Shown here piece after piece: positions 1-13,025 of a DNA stretch of 40,092 nt. The notes below the pieces were generated by a model. The model searched no databases. It was not told the origin of the DNA and was given only the letters and a program-made list of their open reading frames with translations. The DNA comes from Burkholderiales bacterium (GTDB lineage Bacteria > Pseudomonadota > Gammaproteobacteria > Burkholderiales > Burkholderiaceae_E). The stretch is from assembly GCA_003818495.1 (NCBI GenBank), contig RPRK01000024.1, forward strand, positions 1 through 40,092, written 5' to 3'. The translations under genes were made by a program, and so were the position numbers. Position 1 is the first letter of the stretch. Every line of letters starts with the position of its first letter.

Positions 1-137
1 ACGATCAGGAAGATCATCAGCGCCGCCAGCACATCGTGCCGGCCGAGCACGGGAGGCGGCGGCGGTGCCGGCAGGGCCACGATTCGGGCGCGGATCGCCT
101 CCAGCTCCGCCGGGGAGACCCGTCCCGCCGCCCTCAC
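1..137 (-). CDS. 5' end of an unidentified membrane protein gene (cut by window edge)
   Basis: Only the first 45 or so codons are present. A GTG start at 137 overlaps the TGA stop of the outer-membrane efflux gene in a GTGA arrangement, which argues for translational coupling and makes this the fourth gene of the efflux operon. The visible protein has a charged N-terminus (SPAELEAIRARIVALP), a proline run, then HDVLAALMIFLIV, which looks like the beginning of a transmembrane helix. The family cannot be fixed from so short a piece. A VIT1/CCC1-like or other small integral membrane protein is possible, but this is a guess. Confidence 0.5.
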   Translation of the reverse strand, partial: MRAAGRVSPAELEAIRARIVALPAPPPPPVLGRHDVLAALMIFLI

Positions 138-1639
138 CGTCCCGCCGCCACCGCCGCCGGGTCCCAGCCGCCGCCCAGCGCCCGATACAGCTGGATCACC
201 GACCCGTAGGTCGCCGCCGTCGCCTGCGCCAGCTGCAGCTCCGCGTCGAACAGCACGCGCTGCGAGTCGAGCACCTCGAAATAGCTCGAGATCCCGTTCA
301 GGTAGCGCAGGTCGACCAGCCGCAGCCGCTCCTGGCTCGACGCGACGATCCGCTCGAGCGCCTCGCGCTGCTCGCGCCGCCGCTGGAAGCCGGCGAGCGC
401 GTCCTCGACGTCGCGCAGCGCGCCCTGCACCGTGCGGCCGTAGTCCTCGATCGCGATCCGCTGCCGGGCGGCCGTCGCGTCGAGGTTGGACTCGAGGCGC
501 CCGCCGGTGAAGATCGGCAGCGTCACCCCCGGCGTGACCGACCAGGCCGCGCGGTCGGCACCCAGCAGCTGCGAGAGCTGCGGGCTCACGACGCCGAGGA
601 AGCCGCTCAGGGAGATCGAGGGCAGGAAGGCCTTGCGGGCGGCGTCGACGTCGGCCTCGGTGGCGGCCATCGAGCGTTCGGCGGCGATGATGTCGGGCCG
701 GCGGCGCAGCAGGTCCGACGGCAGCCCGGCGGGCAGCACGGTGGGCACCGGCATCTCGCGCAGCCCCTGGGTGCGCGCGATCGGGCCGGGGTTGCGGCCG
801 AGCAGCAGGGACAGCGCGCTCTCGCCGAGGCTGCGCCGGCGCTCGAGGTCGGCGATCGCCTGGTCGGCCTGCGCGAGCGAGGTCTCGGCCTGCGTGACGT
901 CGACCATCGAGACCACGCCGGCCTGGAAGCGCAGCCGGATGAGCCGCAGCGAGTCGCGGCGCGAATCGCGCGTGCGGCGCGAGACGGCGAGCTGCTGGTC
1001 GATCTCGAGCAGCTCGAGCCAGCTGCCGGCCACCGACGCGACGAGGCTGACCTCGGCCGCGCGGCGCTGCGCTTCGGTCGCCTCGACATTGAGGCGGGCG
1101 GCATCGACCTGCGAGCGGATCCGGCCCCAGAGGTCGATCTCCCAGGTCGGCATCGCGAGACCGGCCGAGTAGCTCTCGCCGCTGCGGTTGCGGTTCGGGT
1201 CGAGCGGCGTCGGGCCGCGCTGCGCGGTCGCGCTCGCGTCGGCGGCGATCGTCGGCACCAGCGCCGAGCGCGCCAGGCCGTACTGCGCGCGGGCGAGCTC
1301 GATGCGCTCGGCGGCGATCCGCAGGTCGCGGTTCGCGCGCAGCGCCTCGTCGATCAGCGCCGGCAGGTCGCCGTAGGCGAAGAAGGTCCGCCACGACTGG
1401 TCGGCGAGGCTCGAGCCGGACGCGCTCGGCGACTGCCAGGCGGGCGGCGTCGCGGGGGCGCGGTCGGCGGGCGCGGCGGGGGCTGCGGGCGGGCTCAGCA
1501 TCGAGCAGGCCGACGCGAGCGCAGCGGCGGCCAGCGCCGCCGCGAGGCACGGTCGGGTGGGCGCGCGCCTCGGGCGGGCGGGCGCGATCCTCGGTGCGTT
1601 CATCGGTGCGTTCATCGACGCATCCAGGGGCGCGTTCAT
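134..1639 (-). CDS. RND efflux outer-membrane factor lipoprotein (OprM/NodT family)
   Basis: The 501-residue product is the outer-membrane channel of a tripartite RND pump and carries substrates from the pump and adaptor across the outer membrane. A signal peptide ends in LASAC with a probable lipidated Cys45, so it should be anchored as a lipoprotein. The two OEP repeats follow (about residues 75-270 and 285-490), with family motifs such as WEIDLWGR, LPSDLLRRRPDI and a C-terminal LYRALGGGW. The ATG at 1639 overlaps the stop of the pump gene (ATGA). Two more in-frame ATGs follow at 1615 and 1603, created by a 12-bp repeat that encodes MNAP several times, so the exact start is uncertain. Length fits the family. 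Substrate is unknown, and no regulator gene is visible beside the operon. Confidence 0.93.
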   Translation of the reverse strand: MNAPLDASMNAPMNAPRIAPARPRRAPTRPCLAAALAAAALASACSMLSPPAAPAAPADRAPATPPAWQSPSASGSSLADQSWRTFFAYGDLPALIDEALRANRDLRIAAERIELARAQYGLARSALVPTIAADASATAQRGPTPLDPNRNRSGESYSAGLAMPTWEIDLWGRIRSQVDAARLNVEATEAQRRAAEVSLVASVAGSWLELLEIDQQLAVSRRTRDSRRDSLRLIRLRFQAGVVSMVDVTQAETSLAQADQAIADLERRRSLGESALSLLLGRNPGPIARTQGLREMPVPTVLPAGLPSDLLRRRPDIIAAERSMAATEADVDAARKAFLPSISLSGFLGVVSPQLSQLLGADRAAWSVTPGVTLPIFTGGRLESNLDATAARQRIAIEDYGRTVQGALRDVEDALAGFQRRREQREALERIVASSQERLRLVDLRYLNGISSYFEVLDSQRVLFDAELQLAQATAATYGSVIQLYRALGGGWDPAAVAAGR

Positions 1640-1640
1640 G
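1593..1640. repeat. 12-bp tandem repeat (about 4 units) over the efflux pump/channel gene junction
   Basis: The unit ggtgcgttcatc occurs twice exactly (1593-1604, 1605-1616), then once degenerate (1617-1628) and once nearly intact (1629-1640). It covers the stop codon of the pump gene and the start of the channel gene. On the minus strand it produces repeated ATG-AAC-GCG-CCC (MNAP) codons, giving three possible starts. Confidence 0.85.
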
Positions 1641-4600
1641 CGTGCCCCCCGCCGTGCGGCGCGGCCGGCACGGTCGCGGCCGCCCCGTCCCCGGGCGGCT
1701 TCGCGACCGGCGGCGGCCGCTTGCCGCCCATCCAGGTCGTGACCAGGAAGTAGAACAGCGGCGTGAAGAACACGCCGATCAGCGTCGCGGCCAGCATGCC
1801 GCCCAGGATGCCGGTGCCCACCGAGTGCTGGGTCGCGGCGCCCGCGCCGTCGGCCTTCACCAGCGGCAGCACGCCGAGGATGAAGGCCAGCGAGGTCATC
1901 ACGATCGGGCGCAGCCGCTGGCGGCCGGCGTCGATCGCCGCGTCGAGCGCGCTCATGCCGGCCTCGTACTGCTGCTTGGCGAACTCGACGATCAGGATGC
2001 CGTTCTTGCCCGCCAGGCCCACCAGCGTGATCAGCGACACCTGGAAGAACACGTCGTTCGGGCTCGCACGCAGCAGCAGCGCGATCAGCGCGCCGAGGAT
2101 GGCGATCGGCACGATCAGGAACACCGCCACCGGCAGGCTGAAGCTCTCGTACAGCGCCGCGAGGAACAGGAACACGAAGATCAGCGACAGCACGAAGATG
2201 CCCGTCGCCTGGCCGCCGGCCACGCGCTCCTGCAGCGACTGGCCCGACCACTCGAAGGTCGTGCCCTCGGGCAGCTTCTCGGCGGAGATCGCCTCCATCG
2301 CGAGCAGCGCCTCGCCGGAGGCGCGGCCCGGCGCCGGCGCGCCGTTGAGCTGCACCGACGGATAGCCGTTGTAGCGGGTCAGCGCGATCGGCGCCGAGCG
2401 CCACTCGGTCTTCATCAGCGCGGCCAGCGGCACCAGGTTGCCCTCGGCGTTGCGGATCTGGAAGCGCTGCAGCGCCGCCGGATCGGCGCGGAACGCCTGC
2501 TCGGCCTGCAGCTTGACCTTCAGGCTGGTGCCGAACGCGGTGAACTGGTTGACGAAGGACGAGCCGAGCAGGCTGCCGAGCGTCGCGTACAGGTCCGAGA
2601 GCGGCACGCCGAGCGCCTTGGCCTTGTTGCGGTCGACGTCGAGGAACAGGGTCTGCACGTTGGGCGCCGCGACGCTGCGCACCGCGAAGAGCGCCGGGTC
2701 CTGCTGCGCGGCACCCACGATCTCGGCGACCGTCGCGTCGAGCTTGGCGCGGTCGCCGTCGGTCGACAGCAGCCGGTAGTCGAAGCCCGCCACCGAGCCC
2801 ATGCCCGAGATCGGCGGCTCGTTGAGCGCGAAGACCCGCGCCTCCGGGATCGCGAGCAGCTGGCGGTTGAGCCGCTGCAGCACCTTCGAGACGTGCTGGT
2901 CCTCGCCCTTGCGTTCGTCCCAGGGCTTGAGCGTGGCGAACACGAAGGCCTGGTTCGCGTAGCGATAGAAGATCGAGAAGCCGACGATCGCGATCGACTC
3001 CTGGACCGTCTCCTCCTTCGCGAGGATCGCCTCCGCCTTCTTGAGCGCCTCGCGGGTGCGCTCCACCGAGGCGCCCGCGGGGGCGTCGACCACCACGTAG
3101 ATCGTGCCCTTGTCCTCCTCGGGCACGAAGCCGCCGGGGATGGCGCTGAAGAGGTACACGACGCCGGCGATCATCGCGCCGTAGACGATCAGGAACACCA
3201 GCTTGTGCGACAGGATGCCGCCCACCGCGCTCGCGTAGCCGTCGGTGACCCGGTTGAAGATCCGGTCGAAGACCTGGATCGGGCGGAGCTTCGTCATCCC
3301 CGGCTTGAGGATCAGCGCGCACAGCGCGGGCGTGAGCGTGAGCGCCGTGATCGCCGACAGCAGCGTCGAGATGGTGATGGTGATCGCGAACTGCTTGTAG
3401 AGCGTGCCGGTCACGCCGCCGAGGAAGGCGATCGGCACGAACACCGCGCAGATCACCGCGGTGACGCCCACGATCGCGCCGCCGATGCCCTGCATCGCCT
3501 TGCGGGCCGCGACGCGCGCGTCGCAGTGCTCGTCGTGCATGATCTTCTCGACCGCCTCGACCACCACGATCGCGTCGTCGACCACGATGCCGATGGCCAG
3601 CACCATGCCGAACAGCGTGAGCATGTTGATCGAGAAGCCGGCGACCAGCAGGCCCGCGAGCGTGCCGACGATGGACACCGGGATCGCGATCAGCGGGATG
3701 ATCGTCGCGCGCAGGCTGCCGAGGAACAGGTAGACCACCACCAGCACGAGCAGGAAGGCCTCGACGAAGGTGTGCAGCACCAGCTCGATCGAGGCGTTCA
3801 CGAACTTGGTGGTGTCGTACGACACCTGCCAGCGGATCTCGGGCGGGAAGCCCGCGGCGAGCGCGTCCATCTTCGTGCGCAGCGCCTTCGCGAGCTCGAG
3901 CGCGTTGGCGCCCGGGCGCAGGTACACGCCCATCGCGACCGCCGGCTTGCCGTCCAGGCGCGACTCGAACTGGTAGTCGTCGGCGCCCAGCTCCACGCGC
4001 GCGACGTCGCGCACCCGCACCACCGAGCCGTCGGCCAGCGAGCGGATGACGATGTCGGCGAACTGCTCCACCTCGACCAGGCTGCCCGCGGTCTGCACCG
4101 GGAAGGTCAGCGTCTGGCCGCGGTCGGCCGGCGCCTGGCCGATCTCGCCGACCGGGAAGTTCTGGTTCTGCTCGCGGACCGCGTTGATCACGTCGTTGAC
4201 GCTCAGCCGGTACTTGGCGAGCCGGTCCGGGTCCACCCACAGCCGCATCGCGTAGGGCGCGGCGAACAGCGTGACGTCGCCGGCGCCGGGCAGGCGCTTG
4301 AGCTCGTTGACGATCTGGCTGTTGGCGAGGTTGGCGATGTAGGTCGCGTCGAAGCGCGGGTCCTCGGACTGCAGCACCACCACCTGCAGGATCTGCGGGT
4401 TGGTCTTGTCGACGCGCAGGCCCTGGCGCAGCACTTCCTGCGGCAGCAGCGGCTCGACCCGCTTGGAGCGGTTGCTGACCTCGACCGCCGCGAGGTTCAG
4501 GTCGGTGCCGGGCTCGAAGTAGACCTGCAGCTGCATCAGCCCGCTGGCCGACGAGGTGGACTGCATGTAGAGCAGCCCGGGGATGCCGTTCATCTCGCGC

Positions 4601-4794
4601 TCGAGGGGCGCGGCGACCGTGGTCTCGAGCGTCTCGGGGCTCGCGCCCGGGTAGACGGCGGTGATCTGCACCTGCGGCGGCGCGACGCTCGGATACTGCT
4701 CGACGGCGAGCTGGGTGCCGCCCAGCACGCCCAGCAGCGAGATGATGATCGCGATGACGGTCGCGAAGACCGGACGGTCGACGAAGAAACCCAT
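1636..4794 (-). CDS. RND multidrug efflux pump, inner-membrane transporter (HAE1/AcrB-type)
   Basis: This 1052-residue protein is a full-length proton-driven RND pump. It opens with MGFFVDRPVFATVIAIIISLLG, the usual first transmembrane helix. The periplasmic porter domain includes the YPSVAPPQVQITAVYPGAS motif. TM4 contains GIVVDDAIVVVE, whose two aspartates form the proton relay, and TM10 has LVGLAGKNGILIVEFAKQ with the partner lysine. Two repeated halves and about 12 helices fit the HAE1 group (MexB/MexF/AcrB). It lies 15 nt downstream of the adaptor gene and overlaps the channel gene by ATGA, so the three form an operon. Role by homology is drug or solvent export. The actual substrate cannot be read from sequence. 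Confidence 0.96.
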   Translation of the reverse strand: MGFFVDRPVFATVIAIIISLLGVLGGTQLAVEQYPSVAPPQVQITAVYPGASPETLETTVAAPLEREMNGIPGLLYMQSTSSASGLMQLQVYFEPGTDLNLAAVEVSNRSKRVEPLLPQEVLRQGLRVDKTNPQILQVVVLQSEDPRFDATYIANLANSQIVNELKRLPGAGDVTLFAAPYAMRLWVDPDRLAKYRLSVNDVINAVREQNQNFPVGEIGQAPADRGQTLTFPVQTAGSLVEVEQFADIVIRSLADGSVVRVRDVARVELGADDYQFESRLDGKPAVAMGVYLRPGANALELAKALRTKMDALAAGFPPEIRWQVSYDTTKFVNASIELVLHTFVEAFLLVLVVVYLFLGSLRATIIPLIAIPVSIVGTLAGLLVAGFSINMLTLFGMVLAIGIVVDDAIVVVEAVEKIMHDEHCDARVAARKAMQGIGGAIVGVTAVICAVFVPIAFLGGVTGTLYKQFAITITISTLLSAITALTLTPALCALILKPGMTKLRPIQVFDRIFNRVTDGYASAVGGILSHKLVFLIVYGAMIAGVVYLFSAIPGGFVPEEDKGTIYVVVDAPAGASVERTREALKKAEAILAKEETVQESIAIVGFSIFYRYANQAFVFATLKPWDERKGEDQHVSKVLQRLNRQLLAIPEARVFALNEPPISGMGSVAGFDYRLLSTDGDRAKLDATVAEIVGAAQQDPALFAVRSVAAPNVQTLFLDVDRNKAKALGVPLSDLYATLGSLLGSSFVNQFTAFGTSLKVKLQAEQAFRADPAALQRFQIRNAEGNLVPLAALMKTEWRSAPIALTRYNGYPSVQLNGAPAPGRASGEALLAMEAISAEKLPEGTTFEWSGQSLQERVAGGQATGIFVLSLIFVFLFLAALYESFSLPVAVFLIVPIAILGALIALLLRASPNDVFFQVSLITLVGLAGKNGILIVEFAKQQYEAGMSALDAAIDAGRQRLRPIVMTSLAFILGVLPLVKADGAGAATQHSVGTGILGGMLAATLIGVFFTPLFYFLVTTWMGGKRPPPVAKPPGDGAAATVPAAPHGGGHA

Positions 4795-4809
4795 GGCGCG
4801 GCCCCCGCG

Positions 4810-6147
4810 TCAGGGCTTGGCGGACGGGGCGGCGGCCGGCGGCGCGACCGCGGCCGGCGGTGCCAGGGCGGCCGGCGGCGCGGCTGCACCCGCCGGCGCC
4901 GCGGCGGGCGGGGCGGCCGGGACGCCGGGAGCGCCCGGCGACACGGCCTTGACGGCTCCGGCCCCGGCTCCGGCCCCGGCCCCGGCTCCCGCACCGGGAG
5001 TCGGCGTCCACGGCACCGCCTTGACCGGCGCGCCCGGCTGCAGCTTCTGGTAGCCGTCGACCACCACCGCCTCGCCGGCCCCGAGACCCTTCTCGATGAT
5101 CCAGTCCTCGCGCAGCCACTGGCCGACGACGAGGTCGCGCCGCGTCGCACGGCCCTCCTTGTCGATCACCCAGGCGATGTGCCCGGTCGGCGTCTTGATG
5201 ACCGCCTGCTGCGGCACCAGGATGGTGTCCGGGCGTTTCGCCGAGATGAACTCCACGCGCACGAACATGCCGGGCAGCAGGTTCTGGCCGGGGTTGGGCA
5301 TCACCGCGCGCAGGCTGATCGTGCCGGTGTTCGGGTCGACCCGCGAATCGGTGAAGTCGAGCTTGCCGAGTTCGGCGTACTCGGTGCCGTCGGGCAGGAA
5401 CACGCGGGCCCGCGAGCCGCCGTCGGCCTCGCGGATCTCGCCGCTCGACATCGCGCGCTTGAACACCAGCGCGTCGCGGTCGGCCATGGTGAAGTTGACG
5501 TAGACCGGCTCGAGCCGGTCGATCGTCGTCAGGTGGGTGGCCTCGCCCTTGCCGACCAGCCGGCCCTCGGGCACCAGGGTCGCGCCGATGCGGCCGCTCT
5601 CGTTCGCCACCACGCGGGTGTAGCCGAGGTTGATCTGGGCGCGCTCGACCGCGCCGCGCGCGCTCGCCAGCAGCGCCTCGTTCTGCTTCACCGCCGTGAC
5701 CGCGTCGTCGTAGTCCTGGCGGCTGATCGCGTTCTCCTTGACCAGCGGCGCGTAGCGCTGCTCGCGCGAGCGGGTGTTCGCGAGGTTGGCCTCGGCACGG
5801 GCGACCTCCGCGCGGGCATCGTTGAGCACCGTCTGGTAGGGCGTCGGGTCGATCGTGTAGAGCAGCTGGCCGCGCTTGACCTCGGTGCCCTCGGTGAAAT
5901 GCCGCTTCTCGAGGATCCCCTCGACCCGGGCCCTCACCTCGACCGAGCGGAACGCGGCCACGCGGCCGACATGCTCCTGGATGACCGGCACGGTCTCCGA
6001 TCTGGACGGGATCACGCGGACCACGGCGGGCGGCCGGGCCGCGGGCTTGGGCGGCTCGGGCTTGCTGCAGGCGGCGAGCCCGGCCAGCAGGGCGCCGGCG
6101 CAGACAACGGTGAGGAAGCGGGCGGGAGCGACGCGGATCGGCTGCAT
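4810..6147 (-). CDS. RND efflux periplasmic adaptor (membrane fusion protein, AcrA/MexA type)
   Basis: The 445-residue lipoprotein links the inner-membrane pump to the outer-membrane channel. The signal peptide ends LAGLAAC, with lipidated Cys27. The lipoyl half-motifs ([26 protein letters not shown] and the later [19 protein letters not shown]) flank an alpha-hairpin at about residues 100-165, followed by beta-barrel and membrane-proximal domains. The last 60 or so residues are an Ala/Pro/Gly tail that includes a GA-dipeptide run encoded by a 12-bp repeat (4954-4989), longer than usual for the family. It is the first gene of the efflux operon. The start is ATG 6147. I see no strong Shine-Dalgarno sequence and no adjacent regulator gene. 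Confidence 0.94.
   Translation of the reverse strand: MQPIRVAPARFLTVVCAGALLAGLAACSKPEPPKPAARPPAVVRVIPSRSETVPVIQEHVGRVAAFRSVEVRARVEGILEKRHFTEGTEVKRGQLLYTIDPTPYQTVLNDARAEVARAEANLANTRSREQRYAPLVKENAISRQDYDDAVTAVKQNEALLASARGAVERAQINLGYTRVVANESGRIGATLVPEGRLVGKGEATHLTTIDRLEPVYVNFTMADRDALVFKRAMSSGEIREADGGSRARVFLPDGTEYAELGKLDFTDSRVDPNTGTISLRAVMPNPGQNLLPGMFVRVEFISAKRPDTILVPQQAVIKTPTGHIAWVIDKEGRATRRDLVVGQWLREDWIIEKGLGAGEAVVVDGYQKLQPGAPVKAVPWTPTPGAGAGAGAGAGAGAVKAVSPGAPGVPAAPPAAAPAGAAAPPAALAPPAAVAPPAAAPSAKP
4954..4989. repeat. 12-bp repeat (3 units) inside the adaptor gene's 3' end
   Basis: ggctccggcccc occurs twice exactly, then a third unit has its two 6-bp halves swapped. It encodes the GAGAGAGAGAG stretch in the low-complexity C-terminal tail of the adaptor. 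Confidence 0.75.
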
Positions 6148-6433
6148 GGTGTCGGGCGGGGCGCGTGCCGCGCAGGTCTTTCGACCGGCGGCGCGCGGCG
6201 TCCCGCGACGGGCGGAGGTCGCCGATCATACCGCCGCGCTGCCCACCTCGGCTGCGGGCGGCCGCGGACGGTCCCGACCCCTGTGCGCGCCCCCGACGCG
6301 CCCGACGGGGCGTCTCCCGATCCGATGGCGGGCTCCGGCCGGTAGCCCCGGCCGTTCGTCCCGGTACCCCGGGTGCACCGTCGCCGTCGCGATACCATCG
6401 ACGGACCGAATCGAAGATCAGACCCTCCCGGAC
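6148..6433. other. Divergent intergenic region between the efflux operon and metH
   Basis: The 286 bp carry promoters for both directions. A TACCAT hexamer at 6393-6398 could be the -10 of metH, with a leader of about 30 nt. No convincing -35 is visible. I searched by eye for a cobalamin riboswitch (B12 box) and an SAH riboswitch, both known ahead of metH in other bacteria, and found neither. Confidence 0.4.
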
Positions 6434-10267
<3,834 letters not shown>

Positions 10268-10290
10268 TCGGACGCCGGGGGCACGGGACC

Positions 10291-10767
10291 ATGGCGCAGG
10301 CGCCTGCCGAGGACCGGTCCGTGCCCGAGGGCTTCGTGCCGCTCGCGTTCGGCGACAACCCCTTCGTCGACTCGGTCGGCCCGCTGCTGGGCCACGCGGC
10401 CGAAGGACGCGACGGGCGGCTGGTGATGGGGCTGCGCGTCGAGCGCAGGCACTGCAGCCCCTCGGGCTTCTGCCACGGCGGCATGCTGATGTCGCTGGCC
10501 GACATGCTGGTGGTGGTCGGCTCGAACCTGCAGACCGGTCAGGACCGCTTCATGAGCACCGTCAGCCTGTCGGCCGACTTCCTCGCGCCGGTGCCCGAGG
10601 GGGCGTGGATCGAGGGACGGCTCGAAGTGCTGCGCGCCACCCGCAACCTGGTGTTCTCCCAGGGGCTGTTCCGCGTCGAGGGCGCGCCGGTGCTGCGCGT
10701 CGACGGCATCGCCAAGCCGATCGGCGACGCGTCGCCCGCCCACTCCGCGAAGCGCTACTTCGGCTAG
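10291..10767 (+). CDS. PaaI-like hotdog-fold acyl-CoA thioesterase (unknown substrate)
   Basis: The 158-residue protein has the single hotdog domain of the PaaI/4HBT superfamily, which hydrolyses acyl-CoA thioesters. The active-site segment is SGFCHGGMLMSLADML (residues 58-73), with the conserved HGG at the helix start and Asp71 as the likely catalytic acid. A core strand segment (DRFMSTVSLSADFLAPVPEG) follows. It begins 23 nt after metH, with a GGGG-rich stretch just upstream, so it is probably co-transcribed. Its stop codon overlaps the stop of the facing DUF1840 gene. The substrate is unknown. A second hotdog thioesterase follows metX-metW at 37782. Confidence 0.87.
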   Translation: MAQAPAEDRSVPEGFVPLAFGDNPFVDSVGPLLGHAAEGRDGRLVMGLRVERRHCSPSGFCHGGMLMSLADMLVVVGSNLQTGQDRFMSTVSLSADFLAPVPEGAWIEGRLEVLRATRNLVFSQGLFRVEGAPVLRVDGIAKPIGDASPAHSAKRYFG

Positions 10768-11081
10768 ACGCCCCAGGTCACCGGCTGCTTCGCGGCGTGC
10801 GCGGTGCGCAGCATGTCGATCAGCGGCCAGGCCCGCTGCTTGAGGGACACCGAGCGGGCCGCCTCGCGCGCGCGGTCGTCGGTCTCCTCCTGCCCCGCTC
10901 CGCCCTCGTCGCGCTCGCGGTCGATCGCGGCCTGCAGCGCGGCGATCGCGTCGGGCATCTGCTCGACGGTGAAGACGCCTTTGGCGGCCGGCTCGCGGCC
11001 GACGATGCCGAGCAGGCGTTCGGCGACCGGGCCGGTCATCACCACGTTGCCGGTGGCCTTGGACTTGAACTCGTACAGCAT
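10764..11081 (-). CDS. DUF1840 family protein
   Basis: This 105-residue protein starts MLYEFKSKATGNVVMTGPVAERLL and matches what I know of the DUF1840 family, small cytoplasmic proteins of beta- and gammaproteobacteria with no assigned function. The middle (about 35-55) is a predicted helix, followed by a charged linker (RERDEGGAGQEETDDRAREA) and a C-terminal helix ending in HAAKQPVTWGV. ATG 11081 has a reasonable Shine-Dalgarno (GGGAG) 6 nt upstream. The gene faces the thioesterase gene and their stop codons overlap by a few bases. It is divergent from the lipoprotein gene at 11154. No function can be inferred from context. Confidence 0.8.
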   Translation of the reverse strand: MLYEFKSKATGNVVMTGPVAERLLGIVGREPAAKGVFTVEQMPDAIAALQAAIDRERDEGGAGQEETDDRAREAARSVSLKQRAWPLIDMLRTAHAAKQPVTWGV

Positions 11082-11141
11082 CTCGCGCTCCCGGCGCCGG
11101 CCGCCCGCGCGGCATCGCGAGGATACGGTCGGCGGCATTGT

Positions 11142-11147
11142 TACCAT
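11142..11147 (+). promoter_or_regulatory. Candidate -10 (TACCAT) for a leaderless lipoprotein mRNA
   Basis: TACCAT ends 6 nt before the ATG at 11154, so transcription from it would begin at or next to the start codon. No -35 match is visible at the expected distance. Confidence 0.35.
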
Positions 11148-11153
11148 TATGCG

Positions 11154-11732
11154 ATGGATGCAACGAGGAGACCCGCGCGCGCCTCGCGCCGCGCGGTGGT
11201 GGGAGTGCTGGGGGCGGCGCCGCTGGCCTGGCTCGCGGGCTGCTCGCCCGATCACGACTGGCGGGAGATCCGCGCCGAGGAGGTCGGCGTGCTGGTGATG
11301 CTGCCCGCCAAGCCCGCCCGCATGGCGCGCACGATCAATCTCGAGGGCCTGTCGCTCGAGATGACGATGCTCGGTGCGCAGGCGCGCGAGGTCGCCTACA
11401 CCGTCGGCACCGTGACGCTGCCCGAGGACTCCGACGCGATGCGTGCGCGCGCGCTGGCGTCGATGCGCGCCGCGATGGTCCGCAACATCGGCGGGACGGT
11501 GAGCGCCGAACGCCCGGTCCAGATCGTGCGGGTCGACCTGGGCGGTCAGCGGACCGGCACGGACGCCGCGGTCGAGATCGAGGCCACCGGACGGATGCGC
11601 GACCGCGAGGCGACCCTGATCGCCCGGTTCGTGGCGGTCGGCACCCAGGCCTGGCAGGCGGTGGTGCTCGGCACCCGCCCCGATCGCGAGGCCGCGGCCC
11701 TCTTCCTCGAATCGCTGAAGCTGATGCGATGA
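11154..11732 (+). CDS. Putative lipoprotein of unknown function
   Basis: The 192-residue protein begins with an arginine-rich n-region, a hydrophobic stretch and a textbook lipobox LAGC (Cys30), so it is predicted to be lipidated and exported. The mature part contains EIRAEEVGVLVMLPAKPARMARTINLEGLSLEMTML and a repeating beta-rich pattern, ending ALFLESLKLMR. It resembles small envelope lipoproteins that resist classification, and I do not recognise the family. ATG 11154 gives the complete signal. No Shine-Dalgarno precedes it, and a -10-like hexamer lies right upstream. The stop overlaps the start of the MFS gene (ATGA), which suggests they are co-expressed. Confidence 0.8.
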   Translation: MDATRRPARASRRAVVGVLGAAPLAWLAGCSPDHDWREIRAEEVGVLVMLPAKPARMARTINLEGLSLEMTMLGAQAREVAYTVGTVTLPEDSDAMRARALASMRAAMVRNIGGTVSAERPVQIVRVDLGGQRTGTDAAVEIEATGRMRDREATLIARFVAVGTQAWQAVVLGTRPDREAAALFLESLKLMR

Positions 11733-12985
11733 GCGCGGCTCCCGCGCCCCGCGAGGCCCGGGGCGCCCTCGCGCTGCGGATCTTCGGCTGCTTCGCGGCC
11801 GGCTACTTCATGTCGTACGGGCTGCGCTCGGTGAACGCGGTGCTCGCGCCCGAACTCACGGCCGAGCTCGGCCTGACGCACGCACAGCTCGGCGCGATGT
11901 CGGCGGCGTACTTCCTCGCGTTCGCGGCGATGCAGGTGCCGCTCGGCGTGTGGCTCGACCGTTTCGGTCCGCGCCGGGTCGATGCGGCGCTGCTCGGCGT
12001 GGCCGCGTCGGGATGCATCGTGTTCGCGCTCGCCACGTCGGCCGCGATGCTGTGGGTCGGGCGGGCGCTGATCGGCGCCGGCGTCGCGGGTGCGCTGATG
12101 GCCTCGCTGACGGCCTATCGGCAGTGGTTCCCGGCGTCCCGCCAGACGCAGCTCGCGGCGTGGATGCTGATGTCGGGCACCGTCGGCGTGCTGGTCACCA
12201 CGGTGCCGGTGCACTGGGCGTTGCCCGTGCTCGGCTGGCGCGGCGTGTTCTGGCTCGCGGCGGCGCTGCTCGCCGCGATCGGCGTCGCGATGTGGACGCT
12301 GCTGCCGCGCGACCACGAGCGTGCGCGCGAGCCCGGAGTGCCCGCCGCCTCGTTCCTCGCATCGCTGGGCGGCTACCGCGAGGTCTTCGCCAGCGGCTAC
12401 TTCTGGCGCATGACGATGACCGCCGGCGTCGTGCAGGGCGGCTTCGTGTCGATGCAGAGCCTGTGGGTGGGACCGTGGTTCGCCACCGTCCTCGGCGTGC
12501 AGGGCGCCGCGCGCGCGGACCTGCTGTTCGCGTTCAATTTCGGGCTGATGCTGTGCTTCTTCGCGCTCGGCTGGATCGCGCCGCGCGTCGGCACCGACGG
12601 CGACGCGCTCGCCCGGATCGTCGCCCGGGGCACTGCCGCGGTCGTGGCGCTCGAGCTCGCGATCGCCTGGGCCCACGGACCGTCGGCCTGGTGGCTGTGG
12701 GTCGCCTACGCGGCGGCCGCCACCGTCTACACCCTGGTGCAGCCGCGCGTGGGCCTGGCCTTCCCGTCGCGGCTCGCCGGTCGCGCGCTCACCGGATTCA
12801 ACCTGGTGATCTTCTCGTGGATGTTCGCCAGCCAGTGGGGCTTCGGCGTCGCGATCGACGCATTCCGTGCGGGCGGCCTCGACGAGGTGGCCGCGTTCCG
12901 CGCGGCGATGGTCGGATTCGCGGCGGTGCACGCCGCCTGTCTGGTGTTGTTCGTGGCGTGGCCGCGGCGCTGGGGCGGTCGCTGA
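11729..12985 (+). CDS. Major facilitator superfamily transporter
   Basis: The 418-residue protein has about 12 hydrophobic segments arranged in two halves. The loop between helices 2 and 3 carries the MFS signature GVWLDRFGPRRV (residues 73-84). The N-terminal GYFMSYGLRSVNAVLAPELTAELGL is typical of the NNP/ACS-like and related MFS groups. It should be a proton-coupled inner-membrane carrier, but its substrate is not evident. Its ATG at 11729 overlaps the lipoprotein stop (ATGA), indicating translational coupling. It converges on the EamA transporter gene with a 40-bp gap and no obvious terminator. Confidence 0.9.
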   Translation: MSAAPAPREARGALALRIFGCFAAGYFMSYGLRSVNAVLAPELTAELGLTHAQLGAMSAAYFLAFAAMQVPLGVWLDRFGPRRVDAALLGVAASGCIVFALATSAAMLWVGRALIGAGVAGALMASLTAYRQWFPASRQTQLAAWMLMSGTVGVLVTTVPVHWALPVLGWRGVFWLAAALLAAIGVAMWTLLPRDHERAREPGVPAASFLASLGGYREVFASGYFWRMTMTAGVVQGGFVSMQSLWVGPWFATVLGVQGAARADLLFAFNFGLMLCFFALGWIAPRVGTDGDALARIVARGTAAVVALELAIAWAHGPSAWWLWVAYAAAATVYTLVQPRVGLAFPSRLAGRALTGFNLVIFSWMFASQWGFGVAIDAFRAGGLDEVAAFRAAMVGFAAVHAACLVLFVAWPRRWGGR

Positions 12986-13025
12986 CGAAGGCGCCGTCGG
13001 TTCCGGGGCCGATGCGGCCGCGCCG

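Noticed and set aside
6148-6433. Cobalamin or SAH riboswitch ahead of metH
   Set aside because: No B12 box and no SAH aptamer core were found in the 286-bp region.
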